NCBI RefSeq assembly: GCF_016583905.1
Contig: NZ_NRRY01000019.1
Location: 1 to 64,000, forward strand
Direction: 5' to 3'
Origin: Lamprobacter modestohalophilus
GTDB lineage: Bacteria > Pseudomonadota > Gammaproteobacteria > Chromatiales > Chromatiaceae
DNA: 64,000 nucleotides
Positions 8,779-17,153 of the stretch are shown here, piece by piece. The notes beneath the pieces were generated by a model. The model saw nothing but the letters and a program-made list of their open reading frames with translations, was not told the origin of the DNA and ran no database searches. How positions within the stretch are numbered: position 1 is the stretch's first letter; each line of letters opens with the position of its first letter. The position numbers were made by a program, and so were the translations under genes.

Positions 8779-10611
8779 ATGACTGAAGAACGCCTCCTGT
8801 TAAGCGGTGACGATGCCGTCGCCCTCGCTGCCCTGCACGCCGGAGTCCGGCTCGGCACCGGCTATCCGGGCACGCCCTCGACCGAGATCCTTGAGACCTT
8901 TGATCGCCTTGGCGGCCATGCCCAGTGGGCACCGAACGAGAAGGTCGCGCTCGAGGTCGGCATTGGCAGCGCCTTCGCTGGCGCTCGCACCCTAGTGACG
9001 ATGAAGCATGTCGGTCTCAATGTCGCCGCCGATGCGTTGTTCACGGCCACCTATACCGATGTCGACGGCGGTCTGGTCATCATCTCGGCCGATGATCCGG
9101 GCATGGCCTCGAGCCAGAACGAGCAGGACAATCGCCACTTCGCCCGCGCTGCCGGCGCACCGATGCTGGAGCCGATCGACTCACAGCAGGCCTATGACTA
9201 CACCTGGCTCGCGCTCGAGATCGGCGAACGCTGGAAGATCCCCGTCATCCTGCGCCTGACCACCCGGGTCTGCCATGCCAAGACCGTCGTTCGCCCACGT
9301 GGCGTCGAGCAGCGGCGCTCGCTGGAGGACACTGAAACCCCGCCGGAGAACGGCAAGACTGAACATCGTTTTCGGCGCGATATCCCGGCGCGCGTCATGA
9401 TCCCGGCCTTCGCCAAACCCGCGCACCATCGGCTGCGCCAGAAGCTGGCTGAGATCGCCGCCTGGAATGAGGCTGAAGGACCGATGCAGGAGTATGGGAG
9501 CGAAGCCCGTGACCAAGGCGGCGATCACCCCCGGGAGCAGGGTGACCGTCCGGGCCCTGTCCCGATTGGCCATCAGGCGGCTGGCGCGATTGGCAACCAG
9601 ACTGGTCTCGATGCTGGAAAGCAGGCTGAGGCTCAGGCCCGCAAGCAGGCTACCGCAGGAGTCCTAGAACCTCCCAAGCTCGGCATCATCGCCACCGGCG
9701 TTGCCGCCATGCACGCACGGGAGGCGGCGCCCGATGCCCGTCAACTGACCTTCGGCCTCACCTATCCACTGCCACTGAAGCGGATTCGGACCTTCGCCGC
9801 CCAGGTCGAGCGGCTGCTGGTGATCGAGGAAGGTGATCCAGTGTTGGTCGACGATCTCAACGCCGCCGGCATCAAGGCCGAGGGCAAGCCGATGCGCTAC
9901 CGCTTCGGCGAGCTGAATGTCGAGCGCGTGCGCAGCATCATCGCCGGCGACGACAGCCCCGAGCCTGAGCCCACCAAGGGCAAGCCGCCGGAGCTCTGTC
10001 AGGGCTGCTCGCATCGGACGGTGTTCGAGGCGCTGCGTGATCTCAACTGCATCGTCGCTGGCGACATCGGCTGCTACACCCTCGGCGTGCTGCCGCCGTT
10101 CTCGGCCATGGATACCTGCGTTTGCATGGGCGCAAGCATCGGCGTTGGTCTCGGCATGCGCCATGTGTTGCCCGAGGCCGAGGCGCGCCGGGTGGTCAGC
10201 GTGATTGGCGATTCGACCTTCGTCCATTCCGGGCTCACCGGTCTCGCCGAGATGGTCTACAACCCGCCGCCAACCGGCCATCTGGTGCTCATCCTCGACA
10301 ATGGCACCACCGCGATGACCGGTCAGCAGGAGCACCCCGGCACTGGGCGCTCGCTCGACCACAGCCCAACTCATCAGCTCGACTTCGCCGGCATCGGGCA
10401 GGCGATGGGCGTGCAATCGGTTGTGCTGGTCGACGGCAGCGACAAGAGCGTCTCGCTTGAGGAGCGCATCGCTACACAGCTCGCCAGCAATGAGACGGCG
10501 CTGTTCATCGTGCGCCAGCCCTGTGTGCTGGCAGCGCCGAAGATCCGGCTCTACGAGAAGGCGGCGGCTGGCGAGCGTGAGCGCCAATGCGCCGCACTGC
10601 CAGAAATCTAG
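8779..10611 (+). CDS. iorA: Indolepyruvate:ferredoxin oxidoreductase, alpha subunit
   Basis: IorA with IorB oxidatively decarboxylates aryl-2-oxo acids (indolepyruvate, phenylpyruvate) to aryl-acetyl-CoA, or runs in reverse with reduced ferredoxin. The N-terminal pyrimidine domain has GTGYPGTPSTEILE and EVGIGSAFAGART. The TPP-binding domain has ELCQGCSHR, GDIGCYTLGVLPP and GDSTF (about 475) with DNGTTAMTG. Two oddities: a Gln/Ala/Gly-rich linker of about 65 residues (about 235-300) is inserted before the transketolase-C-like domain, and the usual C-terminal 2[4Fe-4S] ferredoxin domain is absent, the protein stopping soon after FIVRQPCVLAAPKI. Starts possible are TTG 8764, GTG 8767 or ATG 8779. 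Confidence 0.9.
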   Translation: MTEERLLLSGDDAVALAALHAGVRLGTGYPGTPSTEILETFDRLGGHAQWAPNEKVALEVGIGSAFAGARTLVTMKHVGLNVAADALFTATYTDVDGGLVIISADDPGMASSQNEQDNRHFARAAGAPMLEPIDSQQAYDYTWLALEIGERWKIPVILRLTTRVCHAKTVVRPRGVEQRRSLEDTETPPENGKTEHRFRRDIPARVMIPAFAKPAHHRLRQKLAEIAAWNEAEGPMQEYGSEARDQGGDHPREQGDRPGPVPIGHQAAGAIGNQTGLDAGKQAEAQARKQATAGVLEPPKLGIIATGVAAMHAREAAPDARQLTFGLTYPLPLKRIRTFAAQVERLLVIEEGDPVLVDDLNAAGIKAEGKPMRYRFGELNVERVRSIIAGDDSPEPEPTKGKPPELCQGCSHRTVFEALRDLNCIVAGDIGCYTLGVLPPFSAMDTCVCMGASIGVGLGMRHVLPEAEARRVVSVIGDSTFVHSGLTGLAEMVYNPPPTGHLVLILDNGTTAMTGQQEHPGTGRSLDHSPTHQLDFAGIGQAMGVQSVVLVDGSDKSVSLEERIATQLASNETALFIVRQPCVLAAPKIRLYEKAAAGERERQCAALPEI

Positions 10612-10719
10612 TACTAACGCTTATGGCGTAGCGCCACCCCGGACAAGGAATCGCGTGAGATTCACGTTAACAACCGACCGCAACGGCGGTCCTCGAATCA
10701 GGCATCAAACAGAGCATCG

Positions 10720-11259
10720 ATGATCACCAACATCGTCATCGCAGGCCTCGGCGGCCAAGGCGTCGTCAAGGCCTCTGACATCCTCGCCGATGCCGCGCTT
10801 GCGGCTGGCTTCGACGTCAAAAAGAGCGAGTTGCACGGTATGAGCCAGCGCGGCGGCTCGGTCACCAGCGACGTGCGCTATGGCCACCCCGAGCACAGCC
10901 CGGTGTTAAGCCCGATGGTGCCACCCGGCGAAGCCCACGTGCTGCTGGTGCTCGAGCCAACCCAGGTCGAGGTCGCCCGGCCGCTGCTGCATCCCGGCGG
11001 CCTGTTGATCGGCCCGGAGCTGATCGAGCCGGGTGCGTTGAAGAACAAGAAGAGCTTCAACGTCGCCATGCTCGGTGCCCTCTCGACCGCACTCGAGATC
11101 GGCGAGCTGTACTGGCAGCAGGCGATCCAGGCCAACCTGGCCGAGAAGCTACATGCGCTCAACGCTCAGGCCTTCGCGCTCGGTCGCACGCGTGGCCCCA
11201 GCAGGCAGGCAGACGTGCTTGATAACGCCATTCCAAGCGAGCGTCATCCTGAGCCCTGA
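10720..11259 (+). CDS. iorB: Indolepyruvate:ferredoxin oxidoreductase, beta subunit
   Basis: The 179-residue protein is the gamma-domain (2-oxoacid oxidoreductase, POR_N-type) subunit. It opens with NIVIAGLGGQGVVKASDILADAA and has the family motif KSELHGMSQRGGSV, then LEPTQVEVARPLL. It pairs with IorA 108 bp upstream. The stop codon sits inside a 7-bp tandem repeat (CTGAGCC), so a change in copy number would shift the last few codons; the extra C-terminal tail after the family domain may stem from this. Confidence 0.93.
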   Translation: MITNIVIAGLGGQGVVKASDILADAALAAGFDVKKSELHGMSQRGGSVTSDVRYGHPEHSPVLSPMVPPGEAHVLLVLEPTQVEVARPLLHPGGLLIGPELIEPGALKNKKSFNVAMLGALSTALEIGELYWQQAIQANLAEKLHALNAQAFALGRTRGPSRQADVLDNAIPSERHPEP

Positions 11260-11276
11260 GCCCTGAGCCCTGAGCC
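11249..11276 (+). repeat. 7-bp tandem repeat (CTGAGCC x4) at the iorB stop codon
   Basis: Four perfect copies of CTGAGCC overlap the iorB termination codon. Because 7 is not a multiple of 3, slippage would change the reading frame of the C-terminal codons only. Confidence 0.9.
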
Positions 11277-11412
11277 CTAGATCGAGACTGCACCACGAAG
11301 AAGCTGTTTGGAAGCCCTGCATTCGATTGTCCTGGGAGCTCGTCAAGAACGGCGTTCAAGCATCTCTATTGAGGACTCAAACAGCCTCTCATCAGGCATG
11401 GCAACATGCAAA

Positions 11413-11445
11413 CATGATAATCATGATGGCATCGATCACCGATGC
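11413..11445. promoter_or_regulatory. Two inverted repeats upstream of paaK
   Basis: CATGATAATCATG (11413-11425) is a perfect 13-bp palindrome with a central A. It is followed by GCATCG-5 nt-CGATGC (11429-11445). They lie 30-60 bp upstream of the paaK start and could be operator sites. No regulator is encoded nearby. Confidence 0.4.
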
Positions 11446-11474
11446 TCGGTACGACGAAACTTAGAGGCTTTTCC

Positions 11475-12809
11475 ATGCTGAAAGAGCTCTGGAACGATGC
11501 CGCCGGTGGCTTCCACCCTGCCAGCGCCCCTGATTTCCTGCCAGAAGCTGCGCTCAAGGAGGTCCAGCTACGGCGTCTACGCGCCGTGGTCGAACGCGCC
11601 TACGACAACGTCGCCCTGTTCCACGATCGCCTACGCGAGCGCGATCTGACCCCCGCCGCGATCCAGTCGCTCGAAGACATCCGTCATCTACCCTTCACGG
11701 TCAAGGCCGACCTGCGCGATACCTATCCGTTCGGTCTCTTCGCCAGCCCGATGAGCGAGGTGGTGCGGCTGCATGCCTCCAGCGGCACCACCGGCAAGCC
11801 GATCGTCGTCGCCTATACGCGCGAGGATATCGAGGTCTGGTCCGAGGTCATGGCGCGCACCCTCGCCTGCTGCAGCCTGCACCGCGGCGACATCGTCCAG
11901 AACGCCTTTGGTTATGGCCTGTTCACCGGCGGCCTTGGTGCCCACTATGGCGCCGAGGCCTTAGGCGCCACGGTGATCCCAATCTCAGGCGGCAATACCG
12001 AGCGCCAGATCATGGTGATCCGCGACTTCGGCGTCTCGGCCCTCTTCTCGACCCCGAGCTACTTCACCCATCTGGTCGAGCGTGCCAGCGAGCTTGGCAT
12101 CGACCTGCGCGAGCTGCCGCTGCGGGTTGGTGTGTTCGGCGCCGAGCCCTGGAGCGATGGCATGCGCAGCCACATCGAGGCCGCTGCTGGCATCAGTGCC
12201 TTCGACATCTACGGCCTCTCCGAGATCATCGGCCCCGGTGTCGCCAGTGAATGCCCTGAGCATCATGGTCTGCATGTGTTCGAGGACCACTTCTACCCCG
12301 AGATCATCGATCCCGAGACGGGCGAGCCACTGCCAGACGGCGAGGAAGGCGAGCTGGTGCTGACCACGCTCAGCAAGCGCGCGATGCCGATGATCCGCTA
12401 CCGTACCCGCGACATCACCGCGATCATCCCCGAGCGCTGCGGCTGTGGGCGCAGCCTGCGCCGCATTCAGCGCATCGGCCGGCGCTCTGACGACATGATC
12501 ATCATCCGTGGCGTCAACATCTTCCCGTCTCAGGTCGAGGCCGCGCTGCTGGCGGTGGAAGGCACCCTACCGCATTACCGCATCATCCTCAGCCGCGAGC
12601 AGGGACTCGATCAGATGACGGTCGAGGTCGAGGTCACGCCCGAGGTGTTGAGCGATCAGGTGCGCGTCATCGAAGACATGCGCGAGCGCATCGCTCAGGC
12701 CATCGAGCGCATCCTTGGGATTCGCGTCGGTCTGCGGCTGGTCGAGCCGCATAGCATCGAGCGCAGCCAGGGCAAGGCCAAACGCGTGATCGATCAGCGT
12801 GGCGACTAA
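11475..12809 (+). CDS. paaK: Phenylacetate-CoA ligase
   Basis: This AMP-forming adenylating enzyme activates phenylacetate or another aryl acid to its CoA thioester; in an ior cluster it probably handles aryl-acetates linked to indolepyruvate oxidoreductase. Motifs are the ATP-binding HASSGTTGKPIVVAYT (about 105-120), FGAEPW, YGLSEIIGPG, YRTRD, and the C-terminal RRSDDMIIIRGVNIFPSQVE with the hinge region. Length (444 residues) is typical. The ATG at 11475 is chosen: it has AGAGG about 8 bp upstream, whereas the ATG at 11442 lies inside a possible operator. Confidence 0.93.
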   Translation: MLKELWNDAAGGFHPASAPDFLPEAALKEVQLRRLRAVVERAYDNVALFHDRLRERDLTPAAIQSLEDIRHLPFTVKADLRDTYPFGLFASPMSEVVRLHASSGTTGKPIVVAYTREDIEVWSEVMARTLACCSLHRGDIVQNAFGYGLFTGGLGAHYGAEALGATVIPISGGNTERQIMVIRDFGVSALFSTPSYFTHLVERASELGIDLRELPLRVGVFGAEPWSDGMRSHIEAAAGISAFDIYGLSEIIGPGVASECPEHHGLHVFEDHFYPEIIDPETGEPLPDGEEGELVLTTLSKRAMPMIRYRTRDITAIIPERCGCGRSLRRIQRIGRRSDDMIIIRGVNIFPSQVEAALLAVEGTLPHYRIILSREQGLDQMTVEVEVTPEVLSDQVRVIEDMRERIAQAIERILGIRVGLRLVEPHSIERSQGKAKRVIDQRGD

Positions 12810-12849
12810 GGCCCTTTCTGCTCAACCTCATACCCGCTTCTTACAGATC

Positions 12850-12925
12850 AGAACCACAGATGAACACCGATAAACACCGATGAAGCGGGATAAAAGAGCG
12901 CAGCAAGAATCTGTGCTCATCTGTA
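12850..12925. repeat. Intergenic repeat of the CAGATGAACACCGAT type
   Basis: The stretch has ACAGATGAACACCGATAAAC on one side and ATCTGTGCTCATCTGT on the other, giving partial inverted symmetry. Similar imperfect repeats are common between genes in many proteobacteria. No gene is seen within it. Confidence 0.45.
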
Positions 12926-12994
12926 GCTCGTCTTGAAAAATACGCCTGGAGCCAGCGCAGCGACTCCACCAAAGCAGCTAACCGCCTGTTCATC

Positions 12995-13432
12995 ATGAAA
13001 CTTAACCAGCTCTCCCTGTTCCTTGAGAACCGCCCCGGCCGGCTGATCGAGCCGACCCGGCTGCTTGCCGCCGAGGGCATCAACGTCATGACACTCTGCC
13101 TAGCCGACACCGCCGAGTTCGGCATCCTACGGCTAATCGTGCAGAACCCTACCCGCGCCGCCGAGGTGCTCAACGCGGCCGGTTGGGCGGTCAACCTGAC
13201 CGAGGTCGTTGCCGTCGAGGTGCCTGATCAGCCCGGCGGCCTGGCCGAGGTGCTCGGCGTGTTCGAGCAGGCTGGACTTAATGTCGAATACGTCTACGCC
13301 TTTACCCTGCGCCGCGAAGACCGGGCGATCCTGGTGTTCCGATTCCAGGAGCCGGACCAGGCCATCACGGCACTCCAGGCGAGCGGCCATCAGGTGCTCG
13401 ATGCCGAGCGGCTCGAAGCGCTGGTTGGCTGA
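12995..13432 (+). CDS. Tandem ACT-domain protein
   Basis: The 145-residue protein consists of two ACT-like small-molecule-binding domains: residues 1-70, starting LNQLSLFLENRPGRL, and about 70-140, starting VVAVEVPDQPGGLAEVLGVF. Stand-alone proteins of this type often sit beside paaK and ior genes and presumably sense aromatic or branched amino acids. It is 185 bp downstream of paaK on the same strand, so it may be the last gene of this operon. No catalytic domain is present. Confidence 0.88.
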   Translation: MKLNQLSLFLENRPGRLIEPTRLLAAEGINVMTLCLADTAEFGILRLIVQNPTRAAEVLNAAGWAVNLTEVVAVEVPDQPGGLAEVLGVFEQAGLNVEYVYAFTLRREDRAILVFRFQEPDQAITALQASGHQVLDAERLEALVG

Positions 13433-13459
13433 GCATGCGAGCCATGGCACCTTTTCCTT

Positions 13460-13520
13460 CACAAAGGGGCCAGGCTCAATGGCCCACAAAGGGGCCAGGC
13501 TCAATCAGGCTCAATCAACC
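13460..13520. repeat. Direct repeat CACAAAGGGGCCAGGCTCAAT
   Basis: A 21-bp unit occurs at 13460-13480 and 13485-13505, followed by partial copies of CAGGCTCAATCA. The text resembles the GGGGYCAGGCTC-type repeats scattered in Chromatiales genomes. It lies between the convergent ACT and helicase genes. Confidence 0.7.
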
Positions 13521-13524
13521 CCAC

Positions 13525-16500
13525 TCAGTCCGCGTCTAGCGGCGCGAACAGCAACTCCAGATCCTCATGACTCAGCGACTTGGTCGCGCTGCCGCCACCT
13601 TCTAGCATGGCATCCGCAAGCGCCTGTTTGCGCGCCTGTAGCTCCGCAACACGCTGCTCGACCGTGCCCTCGGTCAATAATTTGTAGACGAACACCGGCT
13701 TGTCTTGGCCGATCCGATGCGCCCGATCGGTCGCCTGTCGCTCGGCAGCGGGATTCCACCAAGGGTCGTAATGGATCACGGTGTCGGCCGCGGTGAGATT
13801 CAGGCCGCTGCCGCCAGCCTTGAGGCTGATCAGGAACAGCGGCACCTCCTCGGCCTGGAAGCGATCCACCGGCGTTTGCCGATCGCGGGTCTGTCCGGTC
13901 AGCTTGACATAGTCGCGGTCTTTCTTTTTCTTCAAGCGCTTGTCGAGGGCCTCCTCGATCAGACTCAGCATGCTTGTGAACTGCGAGAACAGCAGCACCC
14001 GTCGACCCTCTTGCAGCAACTCTTCCAACAGCTCCATCAAGAGGTCCAGCTTCGCCGAGCCCTTCACCCGCCGCGCACTCGCCAGCGAGACCAACCGCGG
14101 ATCACAGCAGCACTGGCGCAGCTTCAACAACGCATCCAAGATGATGATGCCGCTCTGCGCCAAGCCCTTGCGCTCAATCTCCTTGCGCACCTTCTCATGC
14201 AAGGCAAGGCGCAAGGTCTCGTAGAGATCGCGCTGATCGGCGGCCAACGGCACCTCGCGCAGGATCTCGGTCTTTGGCGGTAGCTCGGTGGCGACCTGCT
14301 CCTTGGTGCGTCGCATCAGGAAGGGCGCCACGCGACGGCGTAGGCGGTCGGTCCGATCCTGATCGCCATGGCGCTCGATCGGGTTGCGGAACAGGCGCCG
14401 GAAAACGCGCTCATCGCCGAGCAGATCCGGCATCAGGAAATCGAGCAGCGACCAGAGCTCGCCGAGATGATTCTCCATCGGCGTGCCGCTCAGACAGAGC
14501 CGATGCCGTGCATCCAATGAGCGCACCGCTTGCGCCGCCTTGCTGCGCGGATTCTTGATCGCCTGTGCCTCATCGAGGATCAGCAGATGCCAAGGCTGGG
14601 CGCGGAGTACCTCCAGATCGCGCGGCAGCAAGGCATAGGTGGTCAGCACTAGATCCTGCTCGGCAAGAGCGTCGAAGTGCTCTTGGCGTTTCGGCCCTTG
14701 CAGGATGACCACCCGCAGCGTCGGCGCGAAGCGCTCGGCCTCTCGCTTCCAGTTGAACATCAGGCTGGTCGGCGCGACCACCAGGCTCGGCCGATCCGCG
14801 CGACCCGCCGCCTTTTCGATCAACAGATGGGCCAAGGCCTGCATCGTCTTGCCCAGCCCCATGTCGTCAGCGAGTACGCCGCCGAGCTCGAAATCACGCA
14901 GGAATTGCATCCAGCTGACACCCTCCTGCTGATAGGGCCGCAGCTCTGCCTGCAACTCAGTCGGCGGTGCAACCGGCTCGATGCGCTCGAACTCGCGCAG
15001 TCGCTGCCCCCAAGCGCGTGCCTGTTCGCCACCGCGCCAGTTGAGATTAGGCGCCTGTTGCTCCAGCTCCGCGAGTTCACCGGCCTGCAAGCGCGACAGC
15101 CGCATCCGCCCGTCGGCGTTGAGGCGCGCCATCGGGTCGTAGAGTTCGACCAGGGTCGAGAGGATCGGCTTCAGGCGCTCGGCGGGGAAGAAGACATAGC
15201 GCCCATCGTCGAGCCGCAGACTGAAACGGGTCTCGTCCGTCAGCGCCGCGAGCGCCTCGGCCGAGAGATCCACGGCTGGATTTTGAATCAGATTGAGCAG
15301 GATCGGCAGCAAGTCCAGGCGCTCGCCGTCGACTTCGACCCCCAGGCTGAGATCGAGCCAGCGCCCGGCATCGCCCTCCTCGATATCCAGATCCCATTCA
15401 CCGACTCGACCAACTCGAAAGCGGAAGCTCGGATCGACCTCGACCCGCCAGCCCTCGCCTTCGAGCGCAGGCAGATCCCGATCCATGAACGCCAGCCAGG
15501 CCTCGACTCGGGGCGGACCGAAGGGCACGCCAACCCGATTCGAGGTCGCGACCTTTTGCTCGAGACCGAGCGTCTCGAGCCGCTTGAGCGCCGCTTGCTC
15601 GGCCTGGGGGTGGCGCTCGCACTCGATCATCACCCCGTCCTTGATAGAAGAAACCTGCTCCCCGGCCTCGCGTGGGTCGACCATCGCCCCGGCGTAATCG
15701 AGCGTGAGGCGGGCCTCGTCCTCCCACTGCGGCTCTGACGCCCCGGCATAACCCCAGGCGCCATAGCCTGAGCCCCCTGGAACGGCATGACTCGACAGCC
15801 GCAGGCAAGGCGTTGGCGCATCGACGCTGACCCGGCGATGCTTGGGCTGTGGTGGTGTTGGCAGATTGAGCCCCTTGAGCCGAGTGCGCGCCTGCTCCTT
15901 GAAGAGATCAAGATTCGCAAGCGGGATCGCCGGCGCCCGCACCAGGGCGGTCGCCTCACGTTCACCGAGCGGGGTGTCGATGGGGCCGCACTCGCCTGAG
16001 TTCGGGTCAAGGTACCAGGGCGGACAGAGCGGCAAGAGCAACAGCCCCTCGCGCTTGGTCTCGAAATGCAGATGGAGCTGGGAATCATCACCCCAGCGCC
16101 AGCTGAGCTCACCCGCGACCGGAGCACCTCGCGTCAGGCGAGGCCCATCCTTGTCCTGCCAGTAACCCCGGCCGGATCGCAGCACGGCTTCTAGCAGTTC
16201 GATACCCAAATCGTCGCTGAGCACCGCGGCACCAAACTCGCCACCGCTCGGCTGCGCCACAGCGAGCGCGATGATGCTGCGATCCTCAGACCGAATGAAA
16301 CGCCCCTTGGATTGGCCGCGCAGATTGAACGCGCTCGGTTTGCCGTAGCCACCACTCTTGAGGGTTCGCACCTTGACTGCGTTCAGCATCACCTTGGCGT
16401 GGGAAATGGCTTGCGTCTGCAGTCGCAGTAGATAGAGCAGCCACTGCTGATCGTCCTCTTCAAGCTCCAACTGCCCGGTCTCGTAGAGCCAGCTCGCGAG

Positions 16501-16857
16501 CGGCGCCGGCAGCGCCTTGCGCGGTGAAACAGGCTGCGGACGGCGCGGGGCCGGCGTCTCTCCATCCGCAGCCATCGCTGTGCCAACGCTCAGCAAGACG
16601 GCGGCCACATGCTTGCAGTTCCAGCCTACCGGGCAGGAGCAGTGTCCGCGGATGCTGCTCTTAGACCCTGGGCTATCCTCGATCTGCACCACGACCTGAT
16701 ACACGCGGGCGCCGGACCCGCGCACCCGACCCGAGATCACGCCTTTGTCAGCACGTTGATCGACACTGAGCACATGCCCGTCGCGAAGGTAGCGCCGACC
16801 TCGTTCCACATAGGCCGCCGGCAGCACCTGTTTGAGCTGCTGTTCGTCAAAGATCAT
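13525..16857 (-). CDS. SNF2-family DEAD/DEAH-box ATPase with N-terminal SWIM zinc finger
   Basis: This 1110-residue protein is a bacterial Swi2/Snf2 ATPase, probably a DNA or RNA polymerase remodeller. The SWIM zinc finger CSCPVGWNCKHVAAVLL is at about residues 73-89. The ATPase has LADDMGLGKTMQ (about 665), the DEAQ box ILDEAQAIKNP (about 760), SGTPMENHLGELWS, and the second RecA lobe with LFSQFTSML, SLKAGGSGLNLTAADTVIHYDPWWNP and RAHRIGQ (about 1047). Between SWIM and ATPase lies a long family-specific region (about 130-620) of unknown function. It is a single gene with no restriction or methyltransferase partner adjacent, so a defence role is not indicated. Confidence 0.92.
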   Translation of the reverse strand: MIFDEQQLKQVLPAAYVERGRRYLRDGHVLSVDQRADKGVISGRVRGSGARVYQVVVQIEDSPGSKSSIRGHCSCPVGWNCKHVAAVLLSVGTAMAADGETPAPRRPQPVSPRKALPAPLASWLYETGQLELEEDDQQWLLYLLRLQTQAISHAKVMLNAVKVRTLKSGGYGKPSAFNLRGQSKGRFIRSEDRSIIALAVAQPSGGEFGAAVLSDDLGIELLEAVLRSGRGYWQDKDGPRLTRGAPVAGELSWRWGDDSQLHLHFETKREGLLLLPLCPPWYLDPNSGECGPIDTPLGEREATALVRAPAIPLANLDLFKEQARTRLKGLNLPTPPQPKHRRVSVDAPTPCLRLSSHAVPGGSGYGAWGYAGASEPQWEDEARLTLDYAGAMVDPREAGEQVSSIKDGVMIECERHPQAEQAALKRLETLGLEQKVATSNRVGVPFGPPRVEAWLAFMDRDLPALEGEGWRVEVDPSFRFRVGRVGEWDLDIEEGDAGRWLDLSLGVEVDGERLDLLPILLNLIQNPAVDLSAEALAALTDETRFSLRLDDGRYVFFPAERLKPILSTLVELYDPMARLNADGRMRLSRLQAGELAELEQQAPNLNWRGGEQARAWGQRLREFERIEPVAPPTELQAELRPYQQEGVSWMQFLRDFELGGVLADDMGLGKTMQALAHLLIEKAAGRADRPSLVVAPTSLMFNWKREAERFAPTLRVVILQGPKRQEHFDALAEQDLVLTTYALLPRDLEVLRAQPWHLLILDEAQAIKNPRSKAAQAVRSLDARHRLCLSGTPMENHLGELWSLLDFLMPDLLGDERVFRRLFRNPIERHGDQDRTDRLRRRVAPFLMRRTKEQVATELPPKTEILREVPLAADQRDLYETLRLALHEKVRKEIERKGLAQSGIIILDALLKLRQCCCDPRLVSLASARRVKGSAKLDLLMELLEELLQEGRRVLLFSQFTSMLSLIEEALDKRLKKKKDRDYVKLTGQTRDRQTPVDRFQAEEVPLFLISLKAGGSGLNLTAADTVIHYDPWWNPAAERQATDRAHRIGQDKPVFVYKLLTEGTVEQRVAELQARKQALADAMLEGGGSATKSLSHEDLELLFAPLDAD

Positions 16858-17153
16858 GGGTGGGTAATGCTTTTAGTCTGCTGAATCGGGATTGTTGAAT
16901 TGAAGTCGCTGGCTCGAGATCGCTGGCTCGAGATCGCTCGATCAAGATCGCTGACGCGGTCTGTCATCGCGAGTCCTTGCCGTCATCGTGGGTGAGAGAC
17001 TAACGTGCTCGCCCGCGAGGGCCAAAGAGAAGAGCCCCTGAAGCCACCGCTCGGCTGAGCCATCCGACGCCGCTGCAGTGGCACTCGACCTGCTCGTACA
17101 GCGCGATCGAGCCAGGCCAAGCCCATGAGACACCGACGCTAGGAAACCGCAGA
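16858..17153. other. Divergent intergenic region between the SNF2 gene and mutS
   Basis: No gene is seen. The region contains a 14-bp tandem repeat at 16907-16948 and must hold the promoters for the helicase gene (minus strand) and mutS (plus strand). Confidence 0.6.
16907..16948. repeat. 14-bp tandem repeat, three units
   Basis: CGCTGGCTCGAGAT is present twice (16907-16920, 16921-16934), followed by a diverged third unit CGCTCGATCAAGAT. Confidence 0.85.

Noticed and set aside
9664-10587. 307-codon frame opposite iorA
   Set aside because: Antisense to the TPP domain codons; Ala/Gly/His-rich shadow without motifs.
14677-15738. 353-codon frame opposite the SNF2 gene
   Set aside because: Antisense shadow of a strongly supported helicase gene; long open antisense frames are expected at this GC content.
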